NCBI GenBank assembly: GCA_050181465.1
Contig: JBFXDD010000010.1
Location: 62,001-126,000 of the forward strand
Direction: 5' to 3'
Origin: JACRLW01 sp050181465
GTDB lineage: Bacteria > Planctomycetota > UBA1135 > UBA2386
DNA length: 64,000 nt
This document shows, in pieces, positions 53,370 to 62,679 of this stretch. How positions within the stretch are numbered: position 1 is the first letter of the stretch; each line of letters begins with the position of its first letter. The notes below the pieces were generated by a model. That model was given only the letters and a program-made list of their open reading frames with translations, was not told where the DNA came from and did no database searches. Made by a program: the position numbers and the translations under genes.

Positions 53370-54614
53370 ATGAACGCCTGCCTACGAACGATCGGCGCCC
53401 TGCTGCTGTCCGGCATCTGTGCTTCGGATCTGACCGCGCAACGCGCCGACTCACGGAAGGCGGGGCCACGAGGGGCGGGTGGGACTCAACTCCAGGATCC
53501 TTACACCGAGGGACAGCCGGCCGCGCTCGAGCGGCTCCGCTATGTCCGATTCGGGCCCTTCGCACTCGGGACTTACCACGGGACCAAGGAAGTGGACGCC
53601 CTGGTCGGCGGCGGCGGGATGACCTGGATCGAGACCGAGCACTTCAAGATCGGAGCACAGTTGCCGCCGCTGGAGCTCCGGGGCATGAACCGGGCGACGC
53701 GAGAGAAGCTCAAGAAGGAGGTCGACGCATTGCGGCCCAGGCTCGCCGGGGTGCCGGCGGAACTGACGGAACTGGATCCTTGGCTGCGTTCGCATGTTCT
53801 CGCAGCGCGCTGCGAGGAGATCTATCGCGACTTCCAGGAGTTGATCGGGTTCACGGATCGAGATTTTCCCATGCGTCCCCGTGGGGTACGGGTCGACGAT
53901 TCCTTCATGGGCCTCGGTCCGTACCTGGGCCAGAGTCAGAAATACACGGTCCTGATCTTCGAGCGAGCCTCGGATCAACGACGCTATGCGAGCGAATATC
54001 TGGGCATCGATGTCGAGTGGCCGCAGCGCTATAGCCTGGGCCACGACCAATCGATCCTGTTCGCGACGGCCCTCGATTACGAGGGCAACCTGTTCGACGA
54101 CACAGCACTCCACGTTCACCTCACCTATAACCTCGTCTACAACTTCTGTGACGGCTTCCGGAGTTTCCTCTTCGAGACTCCGGTATGGTTCAAGTGTGGT
54201 CTCGCGCAGAGCTTGGCGCGGCGAATCGACGACCGCTTCCCGCAATATGATCGGCCACCGACCCGGCGAGCCGACGCGCGACCCGACGGCAAATGGGCGC
54301 CGCGCGCGCTAGGTCTGGTCAAGAACGACTCTGCGAAGCCGTTCGCCGAAATGCAGGCGCTTCGGGACTTCGGGGACTTCAAGTTCCACGATTACGTGCT
54401 GGCCTGGTCGCGTGCCGAGTTCCTGCTTCAGCGAAGCAAAGTGGGAGTCGCTCGTTACCTGTTCCGCCTCAAAGCGCCGGTGAGTGTCCAAATCGGCACG
54501 AACGACTGGGCGGCGATCGTCGCGCAGGAGGCTCGCGCCCTCGAAGAAGGGTTCGGCTTCGAGACGCCCGAGGAATTCGACGCGGCCTGGGCGGCGTGGG
54601 TCAAAGGCAACTGA
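53370..54614 (+). CDS. Secreted pseudo-peptidase-like protein, paralogue 1
   Basis: Starting at ATG 53370 gives 414 residues with a signal peptide (ending about DLTAQ, residue 23); a further open stretch upstream looks non-coding. Characteristic segments are FALGTYHGTKEVDALV, WIETEHFKIGAQLP, LTELDPWLRSHVLAARCEEI and ETPVWFKCGLAQSLARRID. The 'TEHFxI' strand and the 'PxWxxxGLAxxxA' helix resemble peptidase-MA/DUF1570 gluzincins, in which an HExxH motif lies between them. Here the equivalent helix reads TALHVHLTYNLVYN, so the zinc site is lost. It is the first of three family members in the window (see 58630 and 59865). Function unknown; perhaps a binding protein. Confidence 0.7.
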   Translation: MNACLRTIGALLLSGICASDLTAQRADSRKAGPRGAGGTQLQDPYTEGQPAALERLRYVRFGPFALGTYHGTKEVDALVGGGGMTWIETEHFKIGAQLPPLELRGMNRATREKLKKEVDALRPRLAGVPAELTELDPWLRSHVLAARCEEIYRDFQELIGFTDRDFPMRPRGVRVDDSFMGLGPYLGQSQKYTVLIFERASDQRRYASEYLGIDVEWPQRYSLGHDQSILFATALDYEGNLFDDTALHVHLTYNLVYNFCDGFRSFLFETPVWFKCGLAQSLARRIDDRFPQYDRPPTRRADARPDGKWAPRALGLVKNDSAKPFAEMQALRDFGDFKFHDYVLAWSRAEFLLQRSKVGVARYLFRLKAPVSVQIGTNDWAAIVAQEARALEEGFGFETPEEFDAAWAAWVKGN

Positions 54615-54804
54615 TGCACCGTTCATCAGAGCCGCTGCGACCAACCCGAGTGCGAAGCCGCCGCGCCGGCCGCCCGCAAGTTCACGATTACACGGATTGC
54701 ACGAACTGCGATCCAACGAAACCCCCCGGGCCGCGACGTGCACGTCAGCGTGTCGCGACCCGAACGTCCCACGCAACCCTCAAGACCTGATCTGGAGACG
54801 ATCC

Positions 54805-55839
54805 ATGAAGATGACGATGACGACCTTGGCCACCCTTGCCGCGTTGGCAGTGGGTAGCAGCCTGACCGCCCAGGCCGGCTATTACGGCGGTGGTGGTGGC
54901 GGCGGCCGTGGCCCGGGCGGGTTCCTGGGCGACCTCGGCGCCGGCAGCCCGAATGCCCCTCCGCCGCGTCCGCCGCTGCCGGAGTACCGACCCGGCGACT
55001 CGGTGCGCACGAATCTCGACACCCCGTCCTCGCCGCGGGGCAACGTGCCCGGCCCGACCACCGGCGGAACCCCGTCCGTTCCGACCCTGCCCGCGGCCGG
55101 CGGGATCGCCCGCGCTCCGCAGGGGCAGAGCGGCTTGCCGACGCAAGGCGGCATCCCGATGGACTTCCGTCGCGATGACGAGACGCTTCGGCACTTCGCC
55201 ATCGACTGGAACTTCCCCCGCACCCCGAAGGCTGCCCAGCCCCTGGCTTGGGAGCGGGCGGTGGCGGCCCTCGCCGGCGACGATCCGCGCCCCCTGCTGG
55301 TGCGCCGACGCGGGCATGCCGAGGAGAGCGGCCGGGAGGCTCGCATCGAGGCCTTCCTGGATGGTGAAGAGATGCGGGTGCTCTCGCGATTCTTCCGCTG
55401 CGTCGATCTCCCTGACGCCACGCGCCACCCGCAACACGTGCTGTCGGGTCTCTACGTTCCGGAGCAACCGCCGCTGCTCTTCGTGACGACCGCCGACGGC
55501 GTGGATCCGATTGGCTTCTCCGGCCAGGAGCCCGCCAACCTGATCAGCGACGTGGTCGTGGACACCATCGCACGCGCCTACTCGGGCAACGTCGACTCCA
55601 CGGTCAAGGGCATCCGCCGCCTGATCGAGGACTACGACCGTCTGCTGCCGCGTGAGCGTGAGCTGCTGGCTGCCGTCGACGATGCGGTCGCCGAGCACGG
55701 TGACAAGGCCAAGGCGACCGCGCGTCAGCGCGAACGTCTGGCCAAGGTCCAGGCCGAGCTCGCCGCAGTGCGCAAGCGCGAAGCGGCGCTCACCGAGTCC
55801 TTGGAGCTTCGTTCCAAGGCAGCCAGCGGCGTGCGCTGA
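54805..55839 (+). CDS. Secreted protein with Gly/Pro-rich linker and C-terminal coiled coil
   Basis: ATG 54805, with GGAG 7 bases upstream, gives 344 residues. A signal peptide (about 1-22, ending TAQAG) is followed by a Gly-rich patch (YYGGGGGGGRGPGG) and a Pro/Gly linker to about residue 120. The central domain (about 120-270) has one segment of note, HVLSGLYVPEQPPLLFVTTAD. The last 70 residues are a charged coiled coil (AKATARQRERLAKVQAELAA). There are no recognisable catalytic residues. A strong hairpin follows it (55852-55878). Confidence 0.7.
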   Translation: MKMTMTTLATLAALAVGSSLTAQAGYYGGGGGGGRGPGGFLGDLGAGSPNAPPPRPPLPEYRPGDSVRTNLDTPSSPRGNVPGPTTGGTPSVPTLPAAGGIARAPQGQSGLPTQGGIPMDFRRDDETLRHFAIDWNFPRTPKAAQPLAWERAVAALAGDDPRPLLVRRRGHAEESGREARIEAFLDGEEMRVLSRFFRCVDLPDATRHPQHVLSGLYVPEQPPLLFVTTADGVDPIGFSGQEPANLISDVVVDTIARAYSGNVDSTVKGIRRLIEDYDRLLPRERELLAAVDDAVAEHGDKAKATARQRERLAKVQAELAAVRKREAALTESLELRSKAASGVR

Positions 55840-55851
55840 GTCGCGCGTCGA

Positions 55852-55878
55852 GGCCGCGCGCGCGCCGCGCGCGTGGCC
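55852..55878 (+). terminator. Strong GC hairpin, possible terminator or attenuator
   Basis: 12-bp stem GGCCGCGCGCGC / GCGCGCGTGGCC with one G-U pair and a 3-base loop. No T tract follows, so it is not a canonical intrinsic terminator. It may act with Rho, or protect the upstream mRNA 3' end before the cytochrome gene. Confidence 0.5.
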
Positions 55879-55940
55879 GATCCCGTGATGCCGGGGTGGG
55901 CCCCGCACTTCGGCATCGAACTCGTTCCAAAGGCCTCTCG

Positions 55941-57560
55941 ATGTCCTTCCGTCTCACGTCCCGGTGCACTCTGTTCCTCGTAATCGGCTGCTTTGGGGTG
56001 AAGGCCCAGGGTTTGCCGCCTCCGGTCTATCCGCCGGGCAACGATCGATCGGTCGCGAAGCTGCACCTGGGCAAGGCGCTGTTCTGGGATGAACAGATGT
56101 CGTCGACCAACACGGTCGCGTGCGGCACATGCCATATCCCATCCGCAGGATTCTCGGATCCTCGCGTGAACCAGCTGCCCGACTCGGTTCATCCCGGCTT
56201 CGACGGGATCCTCGGCAATGCCGATGACGTGATCGGCTCCTTCGGGGTGCCGAGCAACCTGGGCAACGGCACCTACGCCAATGAGCCCTTCTTCGGGCTT
56301 CGTCGTCAGGTCACGCCGCGTCGAACGCAGCCTTCGCTGATGTCGCAGTACGGCATCATGCTGTTCTGGGATGGCCGTGCCGACACGGTTCTTCGCGATC
56401 CGGCGACGCAACAGGTGATCCTCGCGCAGGGTGCGAGCCTGGAGAACCAGGCTCTGGGCCCCTTCCTCAATGAGGTCGAGATGGGGCACGTCGGCAGGAC
56501 CTGGACCGACGTCGTCGCCAAGATTCACATCGCGACCCCGTTGGCTCTGGCCAGCAATGTGCCCAACGACCTGGCGAATTGGATCAGCGGTCGCAGCTAT
56601 CGCGACCTGTTCCAACTGGCCTTCGGCACCACGGACATCACTCCCGCTCGGATTGCGATGGCGATCGCGACCTACGAACGCGAACTGCGACCCAATCAGA
56701 GCCCCTTCGATCTCGGCACCATGAACGCCGCAGCGACGCGAGGTGCCTTGCTCTTCAACTCGGCGACCACCCGCTGCACTCCGTGCCACGTCGCACCGTT
56801 CTTCACCGACAACCTGTTCGCGAACACCGGTGTGCGGCCGATCGCCGAAGATCGCGGCCGCGCGATCGTGACTGGGCTCCCGGCCGACGAGGGCGCGTTC
56901 CGAATCCCGAGCCTGCGAAACGTGGAGCTGCGTGCGCCGTACTTCCACAACGGCCGCTTCAACACGCTTCGCGAGGTCATCGATTTCTACGACCGTGGCG
57001 GGGACTTCACCGCACCGAACCTCGCGATCACGCCGATGAACCTGAACTCGCAGCAGAAGAACGATCTGCACGAGTTCATGCTCGCTTTGACCGATCCGCG
57101 AGTCGCCCAAGAGCTGCCGCCCTTCGATCGACCGCGGCTGTCGTCCGAGGACTCGCGCATGTCGAGTGTGTTCGGCACCGCATCGCCGGCTTCGTCGGGA
57201 GTGGCGCCGCGCGCGATCGCGGAAGAGCCGGCGCGGATCGCACTCGGCACCTTCACGATCGGAGTCGATCGCGCGCACGGTGGAATCCCGGTGTTCCTGC
57301 TGCTCGGGCTCACACCGGATCCGGTCGGCATCCAGTTCCAGAACTTGCGGATCCACCTGAATCCGCTCGGAATGGTGGCGGGATTCATGGCCGGCTTCAC
57401 GACCGGACAGGGGGTCAGTGACGGCGCGTTCACGATGCAACTCGGGGTACCGAACAACCCGTCGCTGATCGGCTTCGCCATGCACGGGCAATGGCTCGTC
57501 GCGGACCCGGTGACGAACGGCTGGAGCATGACCGAGGGCTTCACCGTCACGATGTATTGA
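55941..57560 (+). CDS. Di-haem cytochrome c peroxidase-like (MauG family) secreted protein
   Basis: ATG 55941 gives 539 residues with a signal peptide (about 1-23, ending VKAQG). The first haem motif is VACGTCHIPSAGFSDP and the second TRCTPCHVAPFFTD. Between them is FWDGRADTVLRDPATQQVIL, and after them FRIPSLRNVELRAPYFHNGR, both typical of the CCP/MauG family. The conserved order of haem sites suggests a peroxidase-like or protein-oxidising enzyme in the periplasm. A C-terminal domain of about 120 residues (from about 420) is extra. The 3' end overlaps the TatD gene by 14 bp on the opposite strand. Confidence 0.9.
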   Translation: MSFRLTSRCTLFLVIGCFGVKAQGLPPPVYPPGNDRSVAKLHLGKALFWDEQMSSTNTVACGTCHIPSAGFSDPRVNQLPDSVHPGFDGILGNADDVIGSFGVPSNLGNGTYANEPFFGLRRQVTPRRTQPSLMSQYGIMLFWDGRADTVLRDPATQQVILAQGASLENQALGPFLNEVEMGHVGRTWTDVVAKIHIATPLALASNVPNDLANWISGRSYRDLFQLAFGTTDITPARIAMAIATYERELRPNQSPFDLGTMNAAATRGALLFNSATTRCTPCHVAPFFTDNLFANTGVRPIAEDRGRAIVTGLPADEGAFRIPSLRNVELRAPYFHNGRFNTLREVIDFYDRGGDFTAPNLAITPMNLNSQQKNDLHEFMLALTDPRVAQELPPFDRPRLSSEDSRMSSVFGTASPASSGVAPRAIAEEPARIALGTFTIGVDRAHGGIPVFLLLGLTPDPVGIQFQNLRIHLNPLGMVAGFMAGFTTGQGVSDGAFTMQLGVPNNPSLIGFAMHGQWLVADPVTNGWSMTEGFTVTMY

Positions 57561-58479
57561 GCGGCTCGTCGCGGGCCGAACCCGGGGGCTCCGGCAAGCG
57601 GAACAGTCTGCGCGCGTTTCGCGCGGTCGACGTTTCCACTTCGATCGGGTCTTCACGGCGAAGTTCCGCGAGCCGGTCGCGCACCGCGTGCAGCCAACAC
57701 GGCTCGTTGCGGCGGGTCTTCGGGCGCGGACGCAGGGTGCGCGGCAACAGGTACGGCGAGTCGGTCTCGATGAGCAGACGATCCCTTGGGATGCGATCGA
57801 CGATCGCCGCGAGGGGCTCTCCTCGGCGTTCGTCGCAAACCCAGCCGGTGATGCCGATGTAGAAGTCCAGATCGAGGAGGGCATCGAGGAGTTCGGCACT
57901 GCCGGTGAAACAGTGCACGACGCCGCCGACCAAGTTCCCGCGCCAGTGCTTGACGATCGCCAAGAAGTCGCCTGCTGCGTCTCGCTCGTGCAGGAACACG
58001 GGCTTCCCGACTTGCACCGCGAGTTGGAGCTGAGCCTCGAACGCGCGAGCCTGGTGGGGTCGCGGCGAGAGATCACGAAAGTAGTCCAGGCCCATCTCGC
58101 CGACAGCGACCACATTCTGGTCGCGAGCGAAGGCTGCCAGTTCGGTGGCAGCCGCGTCATCGAGAGCCGAAGCGTGATGCGGATGCATGCCCGCGGTCGC
58201 GAACAGGACTCCGGCGTGGGAGCGGGCGAGCCGGATCGCGCCGGCGGTGCTGACCACGGACGATCCCGTCACGATCATCTGCGCGACTCCGGCGCGACGC
58301 GCTCGGGCGATCACCGCCACGCGATCCCCGTCGAACGAGGCGTCGGCCAGATTCGCGCCGATATCGATCATCCCGAGGGCCGGTTCCGAGTCGTCTTCGG
58401 GCACGGCCGCGGACTTCGGCGGCGTCGAGTCGTCGGCGGGGGAGCCGTCGCGTCGCGGGTTCGTGGGTTGCGGCGTCAT
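57547..58479 (-). CDS. tatD: TatD family metal-dependent DNase
   Basis: A TIM-barrel amidohydrolase-fold protein. ATG 58479 gives 310 residues; a second candidate ATG at 58371 (MIDIGANLADASF) gives 274 residues, nearer the usual length, and the 36 residues in between look like a charged leader. Metal-site segments are FATAGMHPHHASALDD, VAVGEMGLDYFRDLSP, LHERDAAGDF, GGVVHCFTG and LLIETDSPYLLP. TatD enzymes cleave DNA in oxidative stress or apoptosis-like DNA turnover. It is convergent with the cytochrome gene and divergent from the 58630 gene. Confidence 0.9.
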   Translation of the reverse strand: MTPQPTNPRRDGSPADDSTPPKSAAVPEDDSEPALGMIDIGANLADASFDGDRVAVIARARRAGVAQMIVTGSSVVSTAGAIRLARSHAGVLFATAGMHPHHASALDDAAATELAAFARDQNVVAVGEMGLDYFRDLSPRPHQARAFEAQLQLAVQVGKPVFLHERDAAGDFLAIVKHWRGNLVGGVVHCFTGSAELLDALLDLDFYIGITGWVCDERRGEPLAAIVDRIPRDRLLIETDSPYLLPRTLRPRPKTRRNEPCWLHAVRDRLAELRREDPIEVETSTARNARRLFRLPEPPGSARDEPLNTS

Positions 58480-58629
58480 CGTCGCGGTCGATCGGTTCCT
58501 TGGCTGCGATGGGCCCGACTCGAGCTTTGCCGCAACCGTGGCGCGCACCGGAGATACTGGGGAGGCGGCCGACGCCGCGCAATGCGACTTCGGTGCCTGA
58601 GCGCTCGAAACTCGAAACCGGATCATGCG

Positions 58630-59868
58630 ATGAAGCCCCATTTAGGCACGATCGACTTCGCTTGGTTTCTGTTGTCGGTGTTCGCCGTGGGTGAGCTCGG
58701 CGCGCAGCCACCGCGACGAAGCGACGCGCCCCGACTCGCACCTGGCCCGGAGACTCTCGCTCGCCTCGACTTCCGACCGGGATCGGCCTTCGCGCTGGGC
58801 GAACTCGGCGACTCGAGCGCGATCGACGGGTTGCTCGCTCGGCCGCTGACCTGGTTGGAGACACCCCACTTCCGGATCGGCACCGATCTGGCGACTCTCT
58901 CGCCGCACGAACTGAGCAAGCCGCGGTGGCACGAGATCGAGGCCGAGGCGAAGTCGATGGGGGGAGCGGCCCTGCTCGCGCAATGGCGACGATGGGGACT
59001 GGACGGACGCTGGCGTCAGCTCCTCTTGGCACTCCATCTCGAACGGCAATGGAATGAGCTGGAGTGCCTCCTGCCACCGATCGACGAGAGTTCGCCGCCC
59101 ACGGGACCCGCGGTCGATCTCGAAGGTCGCGGCCGCGGCTGCGGTCCGATGCTCGGGCGCGATGCAAAGTTCGTCGTGCTGGTCTTCGCCCAGTCGATCG
59201 ATCTTCGCCGGTTCTGCGTCGACTTCCTGGGGGACGACTCGCGTGGGTCGCGGCGGGCGGACCTGGGCGGCAACGACGCGCTCCTCTACTGCACGGCGGA
59301 GGAGATCGCATCGGGCGGTGACCGCGATCGCGATCTCTTGGCGCACGTGACCTTCGGCGTCATCGCGAACCTGGTCGACGGTTATCGCGGAGCCCACCAG
59401 CCGGCTCCGGCGTGGCTGCGTTTCGGTCTGGCACAGTCCTTCGCGCTCGCGATCGATCCTACCGCGTCCAATGCCGAGACGAACGGGGATGCGAACGGGG
59501 ACGCGAACGAGCGGAGTCGCAGGTCGATGAACTGGTGGGAACTCCTTCGGCGAACTCGCAGCGATGCGGCGTTCGGGCCGGGCGCCCGCTTCGAAGCCGA
59601 TATCGCTCGACGTGATCTCTCGGGCGCGAGCCGAGAAGACTTGGTCCGTGTCTGGTCTTACGTCGAGTTCCTTCGCCGGCGCGATGGTGAGGCACTCGGT
59701 CGCTTCCTGTTCGAACAAAAGGATCGAATCCCCTCGGACTTCTCGAAGTCGACGGCCGAGATCCTCGTCGAGCGGCAGCGCAAGAACCTCTCGCGCATCC
59801 TGGGATTCGCCGATCCGGCTGCGTTCGAGACCGCGTGGGAATCCTGGCGAGTCCGGAGGAAACCATGA
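58630..59868 (+). CDS. Secreted pseudo-peptidase-like protein, paralogue 2 (most diverged)
   Basis: ATG 58630 gives 412 residues with a signal peptide (ending near GELGAQ, residue 25). Family segments are WLETPHFRIGTDLATLSPHE, AKFVVLVFAQSIDLRRFCVD and PAPAWLRFGLAQSFALAID. The helix where the peptidase motif would be is DLLAHVTFGVIANLVDG, so the HExxH is absent. Compared with the other two paralogues, the block between the two segments is shortened. A tandem 12-base repeat near 59490-59510 encodes NGDANGDANE. Its stop overlaps the ATG of paralogue 3 (ATGA), so the two genes are coupled. Confidence 0.65.
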   Translation: MKPHLGTIDFAWFLLSVFAVGELGAQPPRRSDAPRLAPGPETLARLDFRPGSAFALGELGDSSAIDGLLARPLTWLETPHFRIGTDLATLSPHELSKPRWHEIEAEAKSMGGAALLAQWRRWGLDGRWRQLLLALHLERQWNELECLLPPIDESSPPTGPAVDLEGRGRGCGPMLGRDAKFVVLVFAQSIDLRRFCVDFLGDDSRGSRRADLGGNDALLYCTAEEIASGGDRDRDLLAHVTFGVIANLVDGYRGAHQPAPAWLRFGLAQSFALAIDPTASNAETNGDANGDANERSRRSMNWWELLRRTRSDAAFGPGARFEADIARRDLSGASREDLVRVWSYVEFLRRRDGEALGRFLFEQKDRIPSDFSKSTAEILVERQRKNLSRILGFADPAAFETAWESWRVRRKP

Positions 59869-61103
59869 TTACGTCGCTCCGATGGCACTCACTTCTGCTG
59901 ACGCCGCTGTCGACGATTCTGGCGGTCGCGTGCACTCTTGGGGCAGCCTTCGCCCAGCGAGTCGAGTCGGCGCATGGCGATCCCTACGTCAGCGACCGTT
60001 CGGACGATCTCGGCCGAGCCGGCATCGTGGGGCACGGACCGGCGTTCATCGGGCGCTTCTTCGGAACCAAGGAGGTGGACGAAGTTCTCGATCCCGACCG
60101 TCGCCTGCTGTGGCTGGAGACCGAGCACTTCGTGATCGGTTCGCGTCTGCCCGTGTATCCGCTCAGCGATGGAGACTCCACACAGCGTGAGAAGTTGCGA
60201 CAGGAGTTGTCGCGACTTCGCGAACGACTGCCGAGGATCGAGCGTGACGTGCGTCTGCTCGATCCATGGCTGCGACAGCACTTGTTCGCACAACGCTGTG
60301 AGTCGGTCTACCGGGACTTCCTCGAAGTGCTTGCGCTTCGCGACGATGCATTTCCGGCGAAGGGGACCGTTCCGGTGGGTGCGACGGACTTCCGCGGCAT
60401 CGGTCCATGTCTCGGCATGCGCGGCAAGTTGGTCGTGCTCCTCTTCGCGACGCCCCAGGATCTGTCCAGAGTCTCGATGCAGTTCTTCGGTGAGAGTTGG
60501 GTCGCGCCGACGGCTCGCGATCTCGGCCACGGCCTTGGATTCTTGGTCGCGGCCGCGGCCGACGAGTCGATCGGCTTGAACGACGACACCGAACTGCACG
60601 TGCGGGTCGTCGACGCCCTCGTGCGTTCGGCGTGCCAAGGGCTGTGTGCCGCGCTGTTCGACGTGCCCGCATGGGCTCGCGTCGGGTTGGCTCTCGAGTT
60701 CGTGCGCGCGGTCGATCCGGATCATCCTGGATTCGATCGTCGAAGCGGACGCATTCTCGGCGAACGGGCGTCGGTCGACTGGACGGAGCACGCGCTCGGG
60801 CTGGCGCGACGCCGCGGCGGGCGCCCGCTCGCCGAGTTGATCCTCGTCCGTGACGAGGCCGAGTTCGGCTTCAACGACCAGGTCGCGTTGTGGTCCAGAG
60901 TCGCTTGGCTGCGGTCGACCCGCCGCGAACAATTCGGGCGGTTCCTTCTCGACCTGAAGCAACCGCTCTGGCCGGGCCCCGGAACTCCCGACTTCGAGCG
61001 AGTTCTCGAGCACCAGTCGACGACCCTACATCGCTGCTTCCAGGTCGAATCCGCCGACGATCTCGATGAGCAGTGGCGGCGAGCGCATCGCTCCGGCGGC
61101 TGA
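59865..61103 (+). CDS. Secreted pseudo-peptidase-like protein, paralogue 3
   Basis: ATG 59865 overlaps the previous stop and follows GGAGG by 5 bases; 412 residues, the same length as paralogue 2. Signal peptide to about residue 30 (AAFAQ). Segments shared with paralogue 1 are FFGTKEVDEVLDPDRR, WLETEHFVIGSRLPVY, LLDPWLRQHLFAQRCESVYR and DVPAWARVGLALEFVRAVD. The peptidase helix reads DTELHVRVVDALVRSA: no HExxH. Because the HGTKEVD/TEHF and DPWLR segments are almost identical to paralogue 1, these two diverged more recently. Repeat copy F lies downstream. Confidence 0.7.
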   Translation: MITSLRWHSLLLTPLSTILAVACTLGAAFAQRVESAHGDPYVSDRSDDLGRAGIVGHGPAFIGRFFGTKEVDEVLDPDRRLLWLETEHFVIGSRLPVYPLSDGDSTQREKLRQELSRLRERLPRIERDVRLLDPWLRQHLFAQRCESVYRDFLEVLALRDDAFPAKGTVPVGATDFRGIGPCLGMRGKLVVLLFATPQDLSRVSMQFFGESWVAPTARDLGHGLGFLVAAAADESIGLNDDTELHVRVVDALVRSACQGLCAALFDVPAWARVGLALEFVRAVDPDHPGFDRRSGRILGERASVDWTEHALGLARRRGGRPLAELILVRDEAEFGFNDQVALWSRVAWLRSTRREQFGRFLLDLKQPLWPGPGTPDFERVLEHQSTTLHRCFQVESADDLDEQWRRAHRSGG

Positions 61104-61111
61104 TTCCGTCT

Positions 61112-61290
61112 GACCCGGGCCGGTCGTGAACGCCTGCTGCGCTCGCCGCAAGTCGCGCCCGGCGGCGTCGCTTCGTCGGCTCCTCCCTGGCAGAGTAGCT
61201 ACAGCTACGGTTCGCTGGTCGACCGCCGCAGCTCCTTGCCGGGCATCGACCAGCATCGATCTCGCGACGACGTTCACGAGTGAACCAGGC
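61112..61290. repeat. Nested-palindrome intergenic element, copy F
   Basis: About 179 bp between the convergent paralogue 3 and upp-like genes. Ends are CGTGAACGCC and GACGTTCACG. The central hairpin is shortened (GTAGC-TACA-GCTAC). Confidence 0.88.
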
Positions 61291-61301
61291 GACGTCTGTG
61301 A

Positions 61302-62078
61302 TCACACCCACGAGTTGGTCAGGAGTTCGCCGAGTCCACCGGCACCGGGGACCACGTAATGGACGTCGGTCAGTCCGCGCTCGAGGTGCGGATGGGTTCC
61401 GGGTTCGGTCCCCTCGACCGCGGGCGCCGAGAGGCCGCGGTCGAAGCGCAGAGTCCACAGGGCGACGTCCTCGGTTGCAGCGAGAACGCGCTGCGTCGCT
61501 TCCGGTGTGCACATCAGGTGCAGCGCCGCGATCGCGCGCGGTCGGCCGCTGCCCAGCGCTCGATACATTTCGACTGCGCGACAGACCGTGCCGCCGGTCG
61601 CGCCCATCGGGTCCGGGATGACGATCACGGCACCATCGACGTCGCCGCCGATCTTGCTGCCGTCGGCGCGGACGCCGATGACACGTCCCTCGTCGTCGGT
61701 CTCGCGCGACAGGTGCAGGTAGTCGATTCGCACGTTTGCCGGCGGCAAGACCTGGCATGCGAGCTCGTAGCAGGTCTGCGCGGGAAGAATTCCCGCGCGC
61801 ACCACGGCGCAGATCACCAACCGCGTCGTTCGGCACAGCGCCTCACCGGTGTAGTAGGCCTGCGGCTCCGTCGCCAGCATGCGAGTCGGCTCGCGAACCT
61901 CGATCACCGGGAAGTGACGGTCGAGCGCGGCCCACAGGAGTCGGGCGTAAGCCAGACGGACCAAACCGGGGACTTCCGCGGTCGAGGTGGTGGGCGCGCC
62001 GAGTCGCGCCAAGGCCGACAGCATCGACGGTTCGGAGAGGATGTGCAGCCGGGGGCCGTAGCGGTGCGCTCGTTCCAT
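61302..62078 (-). CDS. upp: Uracil phosphoribosyltransferase family protein
   Basis: ATG 62078 gives 258 residues; an open frame upstream of it is not coding. The PRPP-binding motif is VIVIPDPMGATGGTVCRA (in Upp usually DPMLATGGS), preceded by ICAVVRAGILPAQT. The end VHYVVPGAGGLGELLTNSW matches the Upp C-terminus (YIVPGLGDAGDR). The N-terminal 60 residues and the longer total length (208 is typical) differ, so this is a divergent member; uracil to UMP salvage is the expected role. It is divergent from the hpt gene, 77 bases apart. Confidence 0.8.
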   Translation of the reverse strand: MERAHRYGPRLHILSEPSMLSALARLGAPTTSTAEVPGLVRLAYARLLWAALDRHFPVIEVREPTRMLATEPQAYYTGEALCRTTRLVICAVVRAGILPAQTCYELACQVLPPANVRIDYLHLSRETDDEGRVIGVRADGSKIGGDVDGAVIVIPDPMGATGGTVCRAVEMYRALGSGRPRAIAALHLMCTPEATQRVLAATEDVALWTLRFDRGLSAPAVEGTEPGTHPHLERGLTDVHYVVPGAGGLGELLTNSWV

Positions 62079-62154
62079 CGACACAGCGTACCTTGACTCC
62101 CTCGCGGAGTTCGCGAGCATCGGGCCCTTGCAACCCGACCGCCAGCCAGACCGC

Positions 62155-62679
62155 GTGCCCGCCTTCGAGGTTCTCATCCCCCGCGATCGCATCCTGCGTC
62201 GCACTCGTCAGCTTGCCGACGAGATTCGTCGGCGGTTCCCCGACCCGCATGCACTCTGTGTCGTCGCCGTGATCGAGGGCGCTCGCACGTTCTGCCGCAC
62301 CTTGCTCGCCGAGCTCGGTCCGGGAATCGCGATGCACGAGATCCGAGCGAAGAGCTATGTCGGTACGGAGTCCAGCGGCGTGGTGAATCTCGGCCCGGTG
62401 GAGTTCGAGATCGCGGGTCGCGACGTGTTGATCGTGGAAGACATCGTCGATACGGGAAGGACGATCGAACGTCTGCGACGTGAGTTCGGAACCCGCGAGG
62501 CGCGCAGCGTCAGCGTCGTGACGCTGCTGAGCAAACCGTCGCGGCGAGAAGTCGCCGTCGAGATCGACTGGATCGGCTTCGAGATCGCCGACCGCTTCGT
62601 GATCGGCTTCGGTCTGGACTTCGACGGTCGTTACCGGGAACTGCCGGACGTCGCCGTGTTCGACCCCGCACTCGCCTGA
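62155..62679 (+). CDS. hpt: Hypoxanthine phosphoribosyltransferase
   Basis: I choose GTG 62155, which gives 174 residues beginning directly at the family's first strand (VPAFEVLIPRD with Val read as Met); a TTG at 62128 adds 9 residues. Key segments are FCRTLLAELGPG with the PPi loop region near VVAVIEG, RAKSYVGTESSG, and the PRPP motif VLIVEDIVDTGRTIERL; the end VIGFGLDFDGRYRELPDVAV is typical of Hpt. It salvages hypoxanthine and guanine. Its 3' end overlaps the S46 peptidase gene by 49 bp on the opposite strand. Confidence 0.93.
   Translation: MPAFEVLIPRDRILRRTRQLADEIRRRFPDPHALCVVAVIEGARTFCRTLLAELGPGIAMHEIRAKSYVGTESSGVVNLGPVEFEIAGRDVLIVEDIVDTGRTIERLRREFGTREARSVSVVTLLSKPSRREVAVEIDWIGFEIADRFVIGFGLDFDGRYRELPDVAVFDPALA

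Noticed and set aside
54628..54790. Open frame upstream of the 54805 start and other long N-terminal extensions
   Set aside because: The ribosome site GGAG and the signal peptide both mark ATG 54805; the upstream frame is rich in unstructured Arg/Pro and overlaps the previous gene.
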